Positions 48,882-61,791 of a stretch of DNA of 64,000 nt are shown here, piece after piece. The DNA is from Absidia repens. Lineage: Eukaryota; Mucoromycota; Mucoromycetes; Mucorales; Cunninghamellaceae. The notes under the pieces are model-generated. The model was not told the origin of the DNA. It made no database searches and saw only the letters and a program-made list of their open reading frames with translations. The position numbers were made by a program, and so were the translations under genes. Where the stretch lies: positions 186,001 through 250,000 of the forward strand of contig MCGE01000001.1 in assembly GCA_002105175.1 (NCBI GenBank), in the 5' to 3' direction. Numbering within the stretch: the stretch's first letter is position 1; the number at the start of each line of letters is the position of its first letter.

Positions 48882-50596
48882 AGGACTTGAGGGAGTAGTT
48901 TAGCTTGGATATATGTTGGATTAGGTTAGTCATGTTATTTCTTTTTATTATTATTATTATTTGTTACTTAGTATATCGAATATTCATCTTGATTTATCTT
49001 GTTAATAAAGAATGACATGACCTGGTGGGAGTTTACGATCAAAATTGTCGGCTGCAGTGATGTTATCTAGGAACCAAGGACAACAACACCACATGATACT
49101 CAAATGTCAATTACTTCTGAATGGCGATTTAGAAACTTCCTGGGGAGAGTATTATGCCGCTTCTCTGGGGATAATGCGGCTTTGAATAGAACAGCACGCT
49201 ATCATTGTTGGAAGTAAGTTATGAAAGTATCTGGAATTTTGTGAACTGACTAGAGGGAGGATAGAGAGTGGACACAGGGAAATGAAGAACATATTTATAG
49301 AGCCCTCGTTTTTTTTTTTTTTTTTTTTTTTTTTTGTATGGTAGTGCGCGTGTTTGAGGGAAATCAAGGACTGACGCCTATATTATGGATCCAACAAATA
49401 CATTCGAATTGGTCCAGCTTGTCCAAAAGGTAGTCAACGTACAAGTATTCTGCAGGTAAAGACTCAAATTAGAAGAAAACGCAAAATGATTTATTGAAAA
49501 TGATGTTTCGATTTCTTGACATATGCTTTTATGCACAATGCAAGCCATAGAATGAGCGTGAATCTGGATTAGTGTCATGTCACCGGGAAACCACTATACT
49601 ATTATTTTATACCGTCGTTTGGAATATATGTTATCTATACACCATGAGGTATATGTATGTATAAGGATTCTCTCTTTCTCTCTCCCCACCTTGTTTACAT
49701 CCATTGTCGGCTCTATCCGGGACAAACTTCGGTGGAACAGGGTAACGTCGTATCCTGATCAATTGCAGCGGCCAACTTTTAAAAACACCTATTTGCATCG
49801 AATATTCTTATGACCGGCATTCACCCGAAGACAACCTGGGATTGGTTTTTGGCATTGGAACTGAATAGAGAGTAACTATGGTGGGTGCTGATCCTTCTGA
49901 TGAAATGTCCCGTATACTCTGGATTTGCTTCAATATGCTTCACCTGATTATTTTCTATCGACTACACTATCAGTATTTTTTTGGGGGGGATGATTAAACT
50001 AGTTACTAGCTTAGGTACTATATTAGTTATTAGATTTATAGCATATTATGATCTATTTTCCAATAGTTATAAAAGAAATATTATCGCCATCAAATGTCCT
50101 CAATAAAATCCCCATATTGTCATCATCAAATATCATTAAAAAAACAAAAAACAAAAAAACTCATAGCATCGCCATCAAGTATCATCAATGAATTAAAGCA
50201 TATACATTTACACATAATCATCTTCCATCAATAAAATACACATATGTACACATATTCACAATCATCTCCCATCAATAAAGCACACATACATATGCGCATA
50301 TACACAATCATATATCATCAATAGGATACACATACACATACACACAATCATCATCGTTGTTCTTTTCATAACATGGTGTTTTATTCATAAGTTTTTTTGT
50401 CTTTTTTTATTTCACAAGAATTGGTATGTACACGAGTTAAGAGAAGTGGGATTCTAATAATTAGATGTTGGGAAAGGGGTTGTATGCAATATATCAAAAG
50501 AAAGAAAAAAAAGTGGGAAGAAGGAGGGGGAGGAGAGAAGGACCGTAGTCATAAGGACAATGATAAGGTGAAAGGAAGAAGATGCAACTATCTAAT
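48882..50596. other. Intergenic region between convergent CCT3 and RPB11
   Basis: AT-rich, with a T run at about 49311-49335 and a degenerate CA/AT-rich tandem array at about 50100-50350 containing several CATCAATAAA(A) units. AATAAAG at about 49006 may serve CCT3. No gene recognised. Confidence 0.55.
50100..50350. repeat. Degenerate tandem repeat with CATCAATAAA units
   Basis: Loose units of about 40-60 bp of the form CACATAATCATCTTCCATCA then ATAAAATACACATA, repeated at about 50160-50350 with less regular units before. Several units contain AATAAA on the plus strand. Confidence 0.6.
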
Positions 50597-50900
50597 CTAA
50601 AAGTCCACGTCCATGGGAGCTCGATGTTGATCCATTGACATGGGGTCGTCGTATACACCACCGATACCACCTTGAGTCGCTTTTGCGTCTTCAAATGTCC
50701 GATGACGAAGCACATCCATATCAAACTTATTCTTGAGCGCATTGATCTCACCAATCAATTCCGATGTCGCATCGTTGAGGGCCTTTCCCGGTGAGGTACC
50801 GGGCACAGTTTGAATCTTGATTAAAAAGTTGTGTTCCAAAGGATGAGGTACCTTGTAACCAGCAAACAACACTCTAGGATCCTTCAGAAGTTGCCTTTAC

Positions 50901-50931
<31 letters not shown>

Positions 50932-51192
50932 GTTAGTAAAATCAAGCAACCGATACACCATCCTTTTACCGCTTCATCCAACTTACGCTCTTAGCATATT
51001 AGCAAGGGTGTGATCTTCTCTTTCAATTTTGAATGTTGCAGCATTGGGAATACGTGTGTCGATTTCCATTTCCACCCTAAAACAAATCATGTTAGTTCAT
51101 GAAATTAAAATTCGAGCATATCCATTGTGTTGCACATACTTCTTGTGGCCTTCTGGGATCACAAATAATTCAAAACGATCAGGAGCATTCAT
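50597..51192 (-). CDS. RPB11: RNA polymerase II subunit RPB11
   Basis: Small alpha-like subunit that pairs with RPB3. Three exons inferred: 51140-51192, 50987-51076 and 50597-50894, about 146 aa. Conserved sequence: MNAPDRFELFVIPEGHKK, then TFKIEREDHTLANMLRAQLL and VLFAGYKVPHPLEHNFLIKI. The last acceptor is AAAG, preceded by a run of about 23 T on the sense strand. RPB11 is usually about 115-125 aa; here the tail after LKNKFDMDV is longer, with YDDPMSMDQHRAPMDVDF at the end. The mitochondrial/Pol I-III paralogue RPC19 is the alternative, but the N-terminus (NAPDRFELF) is that of RPB11. Confidence 0.95.
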
Positions 51193-51819
51193 TATGTATA
51201 TAAATAGTGGCTATAGGTATGAGACTGAGTTGTATGAAGAAGTGTGAAGAGGGAAAAAGAAAAAATCATTCACTTAAGGCGGCATTTAAAAAATTCGTGA
51301 CTTGGAGCTTACCCCAAATTGACATTTTGAGGGGGAACCGAGCATCAGATATGGTAAACCCTAAATCAGGAAAGAACCGAACAAAGAATGAAATGGGGGG
51401 ATATGATACCTGATAATTACTAGCTATTATATTCAATATTCATGCTAATTGATAATGAATTTTAATTGTTTTAGAATGTTTCCTGGATTTCTTTTTCACC
51501 ACAACTAAAGTATTGTATAAATGCATGACTTTTTCTTCTTTTTTCTTTCCTGAAAAGATCACAGATTATATTAAATTGTCTACAACTACATACAAAAAAC
51601 AAAAAGAAAAAAAATGATTGACAACAATAGATTCGCTACATCTTCCGTACAAAAAATGACAAAGCATCACCACCGTCCTACCAGAAAAGTCAGTTTTTCT
51701 CGTATTGTGATCATCAATCAAGCGTCTACCTTTTTTATCGTCAATCATGATAAATCACTGGAAAGATCTCTTAGTCAAAAGTCTAGAAAATCGTGTTAGT
51801 TTTCTACAACTCTTCTCTT

Positions 51820-51850
<31 letters not shown>

Positions 51851-52584
51851 GTCGTCGGTCTGCTGGTCTGATCGTTCGCTTTTTTGTCTTTTTTTTTTAT
51901 TGTACAACATCTTATCATCACACTTGCCGATCTTTCAATATTCAAATAAACGTTCTGGAGACGTTGAAATAACTCAAACTTAGATCGCATATTTATAAAA
52001 TTCTCAAATGTGTAGTGCAAAGTGCTGACTAGTACAGTATATGTATGATGACTGCTTACCAAATGATGCTGGCATGATATACCAATAGTACAAAACTAAT
52101 AGGTTTCTCTGCCAAAAGTCATATGATATAATAGCCATTTTTGATATCATATAGATATCATTACTTTTCACATGAATCGCTACACATTATAATAGTTAAT
52201 CTTGAACCGAGGATGTATGCTTGGCGAGCTAGGAGCAAAAACGTAAAATTTCCAGACACCTTTTTTTGAAAAAACAAAAAGGCTTGTTGGTTCCAAACAT
52301 GGTCTGGTTAAGGCAAAGCTTAGAAAATTGCCATTTTGCACTCTTAATTGAAGAGAGAGAAGAAAAAAATATTGGTGAACAAACACATAATGAACTGGAT
52401 ATAGCATGTCCAGTCTAATGAATGATGTAATTTTTTATTGAGTACGTTACCCTGGTTAGTACAGTTTTGTTTTATTAATTAATTAATATAAATGGTAGAA
52501 CAAAAGTACGGACCTGTCTCATAATAAGTGGCCTAGAGTCACAATCGAGTCGCTGGGGCTCTAGGTGAAAACAGGTCGTAGTCG

Positions 52585-53286
52585 GTGAGCTACATAGAAT
52601 GGAAGCATTTTAGAGGGCATTTTATAAATAAAACAATAGTAGTGTAGTTCTAACAATCTGATGAGTCAGAGGATGGTTAATAAAAAGGACATAATTTGTT
52701 CAAATATATTGGTAAATACTACACTAAGAATGGGGAGTTCATTGTAACAAGTGATCTATTGGAGACAGCATGAGGAGTACTAATGGGAGATCTAGAAAAT
52801 GGTCAACACTAATCTACTGGAACAACTGTATAATATATTGTACAGTTCAAGGTATAAGAAAGGCTGAAATGATATCTTTTATTGAAGTACATAACAAAGG
52901 ATCTAAAGAGAATGATAAAAAGGAATTTCTTGTAAAAAACATGAGAGAGACTAATGAGACAGTTTCTCTTGAAGCAAGCAAAAAGAGGCATATTTTATTC
53001 AGATATAGATACAAACTACGGACAAACTAAGCTAATCTGAAGGCTTCAAAAGCCAACTAACGGTGCCTTTAGATCCTAGATCCAAAATGAAAGGGTTTCC
53101 CCATGCATCTTGTAATCCCTGAGCTGAAATCCCTTCTAAACTAGACCTGACACTAATCTAAGGCCACCAAAATCCCATAGGAGTTCATAATCGTGAAGAA
53201 TTAAAAAAGGAAAAAGAAAAAGAAAGAAAAGAGAGAGAGGGCGGAATTGGGGTAAATAAATAATTCACGTGGTCGGGACTTGAAAG
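52585..53286 (-). repeat. Dispersed repeat family copy 6
   Basis: Sense on the minus strand. It has the CACGTGGTCGGGACTTGAAA end at 53267-53286, the core with GAAAGGGTTTCCCCATGCAT at about 53060-53160, and TTTTATTGAAGTACATAAC and CATATTTTATTCAGATATAG blocks further along. Confidence 0.8.
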
Positions 53287-54255
53287 ATTTTTTTTGTTGG
53301 ATATTAGTTGCTTGCTATATGTACTGGGTGAAATAAAACACCAAGCACATACTGAATGTACAGCACAGTAAATTTTGCCAATTTTATTATATAGAGAAAT
53401 AAACAATCTTATGAGGCGACATCGGTATCACTGGAAAGCTATTAAAAAAGTGGATTATTAAAGCGACAATGTCTTTCAATATAGAACACGACGGTTTAAA
53501 TACAAGGGTGGGAAAGAATCCATTTCCATTTTTTGCGACACATGCTCTTATAGAGATAGAGATGTGGAATGCTTTTATATAAATTCTCAGCTTTTTTTTT
53601 TTCTCTGTTTTTATTCATTTTTTATCCTTTCTCAAGACAAATTAAACAAAAATATACAATACTGCTTCCAGTTGCGAAACACTAAGATCAGTTCTTTTTT
53701 AAAGAAATTTTATAAAGCATGTTTAACTTCAATTTTAACCTTATTCTCTATGTTACAATATAGGATCTCCTTTTATCAAGACGTCAAGGCGGACAGCACT
53801 TGACAGATAAGTGTTAGGCATTGACGGGTCCATTACGAAGTTGATCAAATGGAGGGCAAATCTTTATGGTTTGTTTTTCATGAATTTCTCTGCTTCTTTG
53901 TGTACTGCTAATATTACTTTTGTTAATTACCTCTAGTGGCATACAAATTGGAAACCGTTATTGTACGGGTGGGGAGGGTATTTGAATTCGTCTCCCTTGG
54001 TCATCGGAGGTATTAAAACCATAAAGGGCCTTAGTGTACTGGATATCTCTATACGGGTGACCCATAATGCCTACGTGATATTCCTGTGCTGATCTCTCAA
54101 AAATCTAAAGTGGACGCTGCTGGTGTAGTCATTTGTTTACTTGTATGCCATTTGTTATTGGACCTCCTTTACTCTGAATGGAAGCAAGATAAGAAAAAGA
54201 AAAAGGCTCTCTTTTAAAAACGAATACTGAACAAGTTTTCTTCTTTTTCTTGTAG

Positions 54256-54384
54256 CGGTGGAAGCCAATCAAGATTTACAGTATTTCCTTGGTGGTTAAG
54301 TTTTACCGCTCAATTGCCTCATTTGAAAACACTGCCGGAATCAAGCCGTCTTCTCCTGACGCCTCTCAAATCAAGTACATATGA
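54256..54384 (+). other. Possible terminal exon of an unrecognised gene or relic
   Basis: After a good acceptor (TTTTTCTTGTAG, AG at 54254-54255) a 42-codon frame runs to TGA at 54382, with protein-like composition (VKFYRSIASFENTAGIKPSS). Upstream short open pieces exist but no consistent exon chain or start was found. It could be chance. Confidence 0.2.
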
Positions 54385-54626
54385 ATGTGACCTTCATATC
54401 AAGACAATATCTGAATCAAGTCTAGCAATCACATCAACATTATTGTATTTGTCTTATCATACAGTAGACTATACCCTGTAGACATAGAAAACATTTCTTC
54501 AACTAATTATTTGATACAAGAAAAAAGAACCTACTTGCTTTATTTGACATCATTATCCATGCATTACTTCTGTTTCAATAAACACCTTTTACAGATATAC
54601 AATGTCTCTATCTCTCTTTGTTTCTG

Positions 54627-54628
<2 letters not shown>

Positions 54629-54688
<60 letters not shown>

Positions 54689-54689
54689 G
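54629..54689. repeat. (GTGTAT)n microsatellite
   Basis: About ten perfect hexanucleotide units. Confidence 0.95.
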
Positions 54690-54734
54690 AGAAAAAAGTA
54701 GTTACAATAGCGGCATTGTTGGCTATAAAGATGT

Positions 54735-55664
54735 GTCAGTGGATGATTAATAAAAAGGTATAATTTTATTGAAAGATATTGGTATATACTAAAACTAAAG
54801 ACAAGGGCTTCATAGTAGCATGGGATTCAATGCAAGAACATATTGGTCGAAGCATAAATAATTCTAAAGTATGATTTGAAGGGAAGTCAATATTAATCTA
54901 AAGGCATACTTTATTGTAGACCATTAATATATACTAAAACTAAAGATGAGGAGTTCATAGTAACATGGGATTTAATGGAAGGATCTATTGGAGAAAACAT
55001 GAAGAAGTCTAACGTGTGGTTCGAAAAATAGTCCACGCTAATCTAAAAGCACACTTCATTGAAGGACATTGGTAGATACGAAAACTAAAAACAAGAGGTT
55101 CATTGCAACATGGGAATCACCCGAAGGATCTATTGGACGGAGCATGAGGAAGCCTACTATGTAATCTTAAGGGTATTTAACACTAACCCAAAAGCACAAT
55201 AGTAAAATGGGATCTATCATAATGATACAGTAAAGGGCATGAGAATGACAAAAGTGATATCTTTGATTGAAACATGAAAGCGGGCAACACTAATAAAAAA
55301 AAGTGGTAGTAAAAAGAGATCAGTTGCGCAAGACAAGAGGAAAAACTAATGGGACATTTTTCATTGATGCAGTTAAAAGAGACATATTTTGTTCATTTAT
55401 AAATACAAACTAAGACTAAACTAAGACTAAACTGAATAAATGAAGATTCAAAAATAACTGAAGGTGGTTTTAAATCCTGGATCCAAAATGAAAGGGTTTC
55501 CCCTTGCATCTTGTAATCCCTGAGCCGAACCCCCTTTTAAACTAGTCCTGATACTAATCTAGGTCGAAAACAACACCATAAAAGTTGAATGGTGAAGAAA
55601 AATTGAAATGAAAAATAAAAAAAGAAAGGTTATAAAATAGAAAAACTCACGCGCGGGATATGAA
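54735..55664 (-). repeat. Dispersed repeat family copy 7 (longest)
   Basis: Sense on the minus strand. It has a diverged CTCACGCGCGGGATATGAAT end at about 55647-55666 and the core with GAAAGGGTTTCCCCTTGCAT at about 55470-55570. The distal part contains an internal tandem repeat of about 110-130 bp: ATTGGTAGATACGAAAACTA, GTTCATAGTAACATGGGATT and GGATCTATTGGAGAAAACAT-type blocks appear three times between 54780 and 55150. Confidence 0.8.
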
Positions 55665-56369
55665 TTGATACATTATTTGTGTGCGGTGTGAGAATTTATT
55701 TTTTTTAATCCGCAAAAAGGAAGATCTCCCTCTCCTATTCGATAAAATCAGGGGAATTGTTTCATAATGACTTGGAACCTCCACCATTTTACGAGGGAAT
55801 CATGATGGCTTCAGACTGAACATGGGGTAGGTCGCCATACGTCAGCTTACATCACCCCTTCATCGTAGATTATCTTCCCGTTTTTATTTGAGTTAGTTTG
55901 TATCTTGATCTGAATATGATATATGTTTGATTGTTTTATCAGGCATATCACCAGCAAAAAAAAAAGGTAAAATATTACTAAAATGAGAAATTGGATTCAT
56001 TGCATGAATTTTATTTCAGGTACCGCTTTCTCAAAATTTTTATAGTCATGCGATACACCCATTGCATGGATCTAATTGATATCAATGATTATTTTTGGAA
56101 GTATGAGATATTTATTTTGGGAATTTCGGAGAGCCCTGAGTCCGTATCATAAGTAAAAAAATAAAAAAAAAACGAGTAATTTTTATTAATAAAATGAACT
56201 ACATAATGTACATACATAAAAAATAGTAAGATAGTAAACTAGTAAAGGGCGACCAAAAAAAAAAAAAAGTGGGGTAGACAAAAAGAAATAAAAAGAAAAA
56301 GTTATAGAGATATAAGGATATGGGCTAAACTAAACTGATGAATGAATGTTCGACCCAAAAGTTAGACAA

Positions 56370-58744
56370 CTATGGGCAGTTTTCATAAAGACCTTCGATA
56401 CAAGAGCCAGTGTAAACAAAGTTTTGGACACCGCCAATGGTGAAGACGGCCTGTAAGATAGCAGCAATACCCATACCAGCAATTTGGCCACCAGCAGCAC
56501 TGTACATAAACTTTTCATAGGAATCGGGGTTGACACGTTTCCAGATTTTACCACTAGCCCATCCAATAAACATGGCAAGAGGGACTTCATTGCTTGAGTT
56601 GATCATGGCAATACCGACAGCACTAACAGAGGGGCAATAACGATGGTATTTTTGGGGAATAAAGAAGGTTCGGAAGAAGGGGAAGAGAGCACCGATGACA
56701 CCACAGACAATGGTGGTAATAATGGAGCCACGGGACAGAGGAGCCGCATCACCTGTCAAGATCTTTGTCACATTCGTCCAGGTAATTACAGCCACCAGTT
56801 GGAATTCACACTTGGCGTTGAGATCAGGATCGACAATACAAGGGTAGGCATCTGCAAAGAGAATGAAGAGACCAACAGCAATACCAATGGCGAAGAAGGA
56901 AGCGACAAATTGAGCCCAGAATTGGGATTTGGGAGAAGCACCCACCAATTGACCAGTCTTTAAATCACCAACCATATCGACAGCTTGACTTGCAGCTGAG
57001 GCAGAGATGTTACCGGCCATCAAATTGTTCTTTTGGACAGCTTTCAGGTCAGCAGCAGGCATTTTGGCAAAGACCAACTGAGACATTTTACCAATGGCAC
57101 CAGTAGGATTGATATCAGTTTCACCAGACGCCTGGACACCAACAAAGGAGAAGATAAATGCAAGGATGACAGCCACAATGGATTGATAGACAGGCATACC
57201 AAAGTATTCACCCATAATAGCACAAGTAAAGATGATAGAGATAAAAGTTCCACTAATCCACCACCAAGTAGGGACAAGTTCAGATTCATCGAAGATTTCA
57301 TCAGGATCACGTTCAAGGACAAGGTGTTTCTTTTGAGCTTCAGTTAATTCTTGACGGAAGATCACCAATTTGGCTTTGTAATAACCTTGACGACCTGATT
57401 CATACAATCCCACAAGACCACCACGGACCCCACGCCATAAGGTATCATATCGGCATAATAATTCGGCAAATGTGGTCAGCACCATGAGAGCAATACCAGG
57501 CCATAAGAAAAATGATTGTGTAGTGACACCGTCGTCGACAAATCCCATTGGCTTGATAAAAGTCCCATTAACCACTAGAACAGGACCAATAATTCCGAAA
57601 ATAATAATGGAAGAGATAAAAAAGGACAACACAGTGGACCCAGGAGTCATCAAACCAGCTCCAAAGAAAGGAAAATCAAATCGGAAGGACCACGACCAGT
57701 CAGCGTCGGCGCTCATCAATGGGACATAGTTGGCAGAGTAACCGATCCACCATAAGATGTGAACTACAAAAGGAGTAGAGCAAATGAGAATTTTAATTCT
57801 ATTCATGCGTTTTTTAGTGTTACTTACTAGTATCAAAGAAGGGTACCCAGTAAGAGATAAGAGACCAGAGGAAAGAGATGGCAAACCAGATACCCATCCA
57901 TTTTGCCTTTTTCATAGCTTCCTTTTCACCTTCCAAAGAACTATGCAAAGAGATGATAGTGGTTGCAGCAGCACGAGGAGTAGGGAAAGTCAAATCTTGT
58001 TTCACCACAAAGTGTTGTCGTAGTGGTACAGCAAAGAACAAACCATAAAAGGCACAAGAGATAGTGAAGAGGAGGAGAGCTGGAGCATCTTGACGTGGGT
58101 CAGTCATTAGACCAAGCTTGTACATTGCTGATAAAATAAATATAAACATTTAGCTTTTTTTTTCCCGTTTACACAAACATAAACACAAACCACCTATTTT
58201 TATTCAAGCTTACCAGGAATACCAGAAACGAAACCAGCAGAAAGACCGCCCGCGGTAGTTGCAGCTGATTGAGCAGTACAATTTTCTTTGGCGCCAAAGT
58301 AACCGCCACCCCATTTGAGAGGAAGTGCCCGAGATAAAGGTTTGATAATAGCAAATGAAAAAATAGCACCAAATAAGGAAGCACCAAAAGTCCAACCGAT
58401 CTTGAGACCAAGGTATGTGTTTGATGCAGCTGAAAAAGGTAAATGATTAAAAAAAAAAAAAACCAGCGCACACACGCACAAAAAAAAAAAGTGAGTAACA
58501 CAAAATATAATATTAGGATCTTTATTTCTCCTCTTTTTTTTTTTTTTTTTTTACCAACAAGACATCCAAGCAATGAACCAACAATAGCAGCTCTCCAGGT
58601 GAACTGATATTCTTCAATGAATTCTTCTGGCAATGAGCGGTCGTCCACATTTTTGACTTCTACTTGTTCATCATTAGTTTCGTATTTTGTTCCTTGGATA
58701 TCGTATTCGATTTTTTCCTCATGTTTTTCTCTAATGGAAGACAT
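56370..58744 (-). CDS. OPT-family oligopeptide/metal-chelate transporter
   Basis: Polytopic membrane protein of the oligopeptide transporter superfamily, proton-coupled importers of small peptides or metal-chelates. Four exons inferred: 58555-58744, 58214-58429, 57828-58127 and 56370-57763, in phase, about 699 aa. The N-terminus is hydrophilic and acidic. Family features: FTWRAAIVGSLLGCLVAASN with NTYLGLKIGWTFG, the segment FVVKQDLTFPTPRAAATTII, GVQASGETDINPTGAIGKMS, NLMAGNISASAASQAVDMVG and AAGGQIAGMGIAAILQAVF. The NPTGAIGK block and the FP(T/S)..A motif place it nearer the YSL-like branch of the superfamily than the classic yeast OPT1 type. The substrate is unknown. Intron 1 starts GTAAAA followed by a long A run. 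Confidence 0.92.
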
Positions 58745-58851
58745 GATAAATGGAGAAAATTAAAAAATTAAAGTAAAAAAAAAAAAAAAAAAAGAGAGTG
58801 TGAAAGAAAGAGATCGAATTACGAGACTCCCCTCAAAGGCATATATAGATT

Positions 58852-58870
58852 TGTCGGGATTTGAACCTCC
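58852..58870 (-). promoter_or_regulatory. GGTTCAAATCCCGACA upstream motif
   Basis: On the minus strand about 110-125 bp before the OPT start: GGAGGTTCAAATCCCGACA. Same core as the end of the dispersed repeats. It also resembles a tRNA B box, but no tRNA fold or A box surrounds it. Confidence 0.35.
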
Positions 58871-60279
58871 GCCTTTTGTCGTATCATTCTGAACCAATCA
58901 ATCCCCCAATTGTATTTTTATGTCACATGGATTACAAGATACAAGAATAGAGAAGTATCATTGTTTTCGCACGGGAGAGGATGTCTTGATTCAGGGATAT
59001 CTTTCCAAGTTGGGCATTTTCTACTGTATTTAGAATTTTTGTTCCCTTTTGATACTCAAACTTTGCTTTATCACTGTTGTCATCCAAAACTTTAGAACAG
59101 TAATTGTTCAACCCAAGAAATAAAAGAATAAACGCAATGTTCCTGGAATTGTTTAGAATTTCTCATCCATATGCCTGGTAAAGACATAGTGTTTCATTGC
59201 TCTCTTCTTTGCCGTTTTTTTTTTTTTTAATGGAATGATAAAAGAAAATAAAGAAATCAAGAAGCACTTTTTCTGTATATAAGATTTACTTTATTATTTT
59301 TCTTCTTCTCGATCTGCCGTGTTTAGAAAATAGTAATACTGCTGTCTGTTTATTCATTCTCAACAAGTATGATTCGGTGCAACACTTGATCCATCTCCAT
59401 CTCGTTCTTTCTCTACAAAGAGTTTTGAGATGAGTTTTCTTTGGATACTTTCTCTTTTTTTTTGTAACCATCCATAACTCAACATCGTACAAGCAAAAAA
59501 AAAAAAAAAAGGAACCCCGTGTGACATTTGGTTGGTTCCTTTTTATTTTATCAAAGAGCGTGCCAGGGGATACAAATCGGGTGATTCTTGCTTCTTTTTC
59601 TGACACCACCAGGTCAACTCCAGCTTTAACATTTGTGATTGGTAGAACCAAAAAAAAGCAATCCTATCAACCAATCATATTAATTCATATTACTTCAAAG
59701 ACATTCTTATCCTAAACCCTGCACCCCATCCATCAAAGACATCATTTATAAGAGAAAAGTGGGGGTTTGTTTATTAAGGAACTGTGACATATAAAAACAA
59801 GAATATTTCATACTAATCTAAAAGGTCAATGTTTGTGATATCAATAAACAAAAAAAAAAAGAAGGGAATGTGATCTTATTGAAGATAATGGTGATGCCGC
59901 TACAGCATTTCCGTCATGATAACTCAGCCTTATTTTTTTTTCCTATGACTCTATTTCCACTCCCTTTTTTACTGATGTTAACAATAATGATGACAATAGA
60001 GAAATGATGAAATAAACTGGAAGTAGGAGGAGCGTGAACATAGTGATGATAAATAATTGAATATCCGCTTCCGCCTTACTTTTCTATTCTTGTTTTTTTT
60101 TCAATTTCGTCTTGTGCACCTATGTCTTTTGCTTTTATCCGTTGATTGTTTAAGAACAAAGAACTCTTGTATCGTCACTCGTATCCACACTATATATGTT
60201 TACCCTTGTTCACTCTCATACAATTCCACTAGTGCTTGTAAACTTGTGTTAGGTATTTGATTCCCCCATCTTCTCAGGA

Positions 60280-60926
60280 GCTCTGCGCATGGTGTTGCAA
60301 AATATGGTAAGTGCTCAGGAAAAATATTCAAGTCACCTGGCCTGTGGTGAATGGTGAACGTGTAGTCCCGTATGGTGTCAAAGCAATTGATTCATCATGG
60401 ATGGCGTAATTTATTGTGTGTGGATGTAGGTAAGCGCCAGATAACGTGTGTAGAGGGGTGGTGAATGAATAAACGTGCTCAAAGGATACTTACGATATAT
60501 ATTTTTTTAGGGCGAAGACAAATAAACCGCAATGTCCTCTATTGGTACCAGAACTGCATAGTGAGGATGGTAGTAATCGGATGAGTCGCTCCTTGCTGTC
60601 AATGTTTTGGTATGATACTGCTCCGATACTGTAGTTTGATACATCAGTGGCAAGGTAAGAGGTGAATCAGGATTGAGATATGGAAACGGATGCTATTATT
60701 GAAGCTATTATTTGATCCATTGAAATTGGTTTTTACACACTAACATCGAATTGGTATCCGCAATATGTAGGGCATCCGACAGTGTTGAATCAACTGGACG
60801 CGCCGGTATTGTACCAGAATACTTTGTTGAAATGAAAAAGTAAGTATCTCAGAACCATTGGGTCTCGCATACAGTATCTGAATGTTTTTTTATTTCAATT
60901 TGTATAGGGAGTTGCTGATGAAATGA
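60280..60926 (+). pseudogene. Decayed SH3-domain gene, 3' end with splice sites retained
   Basis: The last pieces encode ESTGRAGIVPEYFVEMKK, a clear C-terminal SH3 pattern (G.AGIVP.YFVE). They are followed by donor GTAAGT and a short terminal exon ending in TGA at 60924. Upstream segments in the same phase (NGERVVPYGVKAIDSSW; KTNKPQCPLLVPELHSEDGS) are joined by GTAAGC and GTAAGA donors and TTTTTTTAG and TGTAG acceptors. The frame is broken by at least two stops (after SSWMA and after APIL), and the central SH3 residues (ALYDY, WW) are missing. A downstream AATAAA is still present at about 61206. It is most likely a recently inactivated gene; an undetected correct exon model is the alternative. 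Confidence 0.45.
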
Positions 60927-61791
60927 CTGCAAGGGTGGAAAAAGGATGGTGACAAACACAGGCGAGATGTCAATGCGCCCATGATACAATGGAAATTTGA
61001 TGCAGTCGAAGGTTATACGATTAAGTGGACATTTGAATAGATTATCGTGGAATGTTCATGGAGAAAAAAAATCAACAACTGTTACAGTGCACAACACAAC
61101 TGTGTATATACTCTAGGTGGCAGTATTTAGTTTAACGACTTCGCCTCCCGCATACCATAAAAATGTTTTTGTAGTTTAGTATTAGTATTATCTTCTATTT
61201 TTATCAATAAAATGGGTTTCTTTTTTTTCTATATGATCATGCCTTTTTTTTTTTTTGGAAAAAATAGTCTCTTCTGGAAGTAGCATTTTTGGGATAGAAA
61301 TCGGTGGGCAATGACATTGTGAATATCTTGTGCCAGGACTATAGTATTTTTATACATTTATTTTTATTTGCTCGATAGCTGTTCCAAGTCCTTGCAAACG
61401 TCTCACTGGGTCTTTCGCTTGAAATCTGTATCCCCTACGGGTAAAAGCACCATGAAATAAGGTTATACAATATTATGTGAAAAAGTTATGTCCCCATATA
61501 TCATATATCTTACGTTTTTCGATATTTCTAGTGTTTAATGGATGATGGCTGGAATGTTACCGTTTGGAGTCCTTATATCACAATCCCCTCTCTTCCAACA
61601 TCTTGAATAAAATAGGGCGCCTGTTGTAGATAGGCTCTCCAGGTTGTGGCGGGAATTAAAAAAATTGATTGGATTATGTCTCCTTAATCATTTTTTTTCT
61701 TTTTCCAAAACTCCTCACTTTTTTTTATTATTATTATCATTATTAATGTTTTAAAGCATCGATTGTTTGATTATACCTCTTTAGAACAAGC

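Larger units (their letters stand above)
51193..56369. other. Gene-poor, repeat-rich region
   Basis: About 5.2 kb between the divergent RPB11 promoter side and the 3' end of the OPT gene. It contains homopolymers (T at about 51824-51850), two long dispersed repeat copies, a (GTGTAT)n microsatellite and a possible terminal exon at 54256-54384. No complete gene was recognised. Confidence 0.55.
58745..61791. other. Intergenic region with an SH3-gene relic
   Basis: About 3 kb between the divergent OPT and DHHC genes. It includes the OPT promoter side, A/T runs (58773-58794, 59496-59510), low-complexity open frames without support, the decayed gene at about 60280-60926, AATAAA at about 61206 after it, and a T/AT-rich leader before 61792. 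Confidence 0.55.

Noticed and set aside
50100..50350. CRISPR-like array suspected from repeated CATCAATAAA units
   Set aside because: Units are degenerate, have no constant spacers or direct-repeat length, and the genome is eukaryotic.
58852..58870. Possible tRNA gene, since GGTTCAAATCCCGAC looks like a B box
   Set aside because: No A box, acceptor stem or anticodon arm can be folded around it, and the same motif occurs upstream of protein genes and in the repeats.
59286..59651. 121-codon minus-strand open frame near the OPT promoter
   Set aside because: The first 49 codons look acceptable, but the rest is low complexity, there is no splice structure and I recognise no family.
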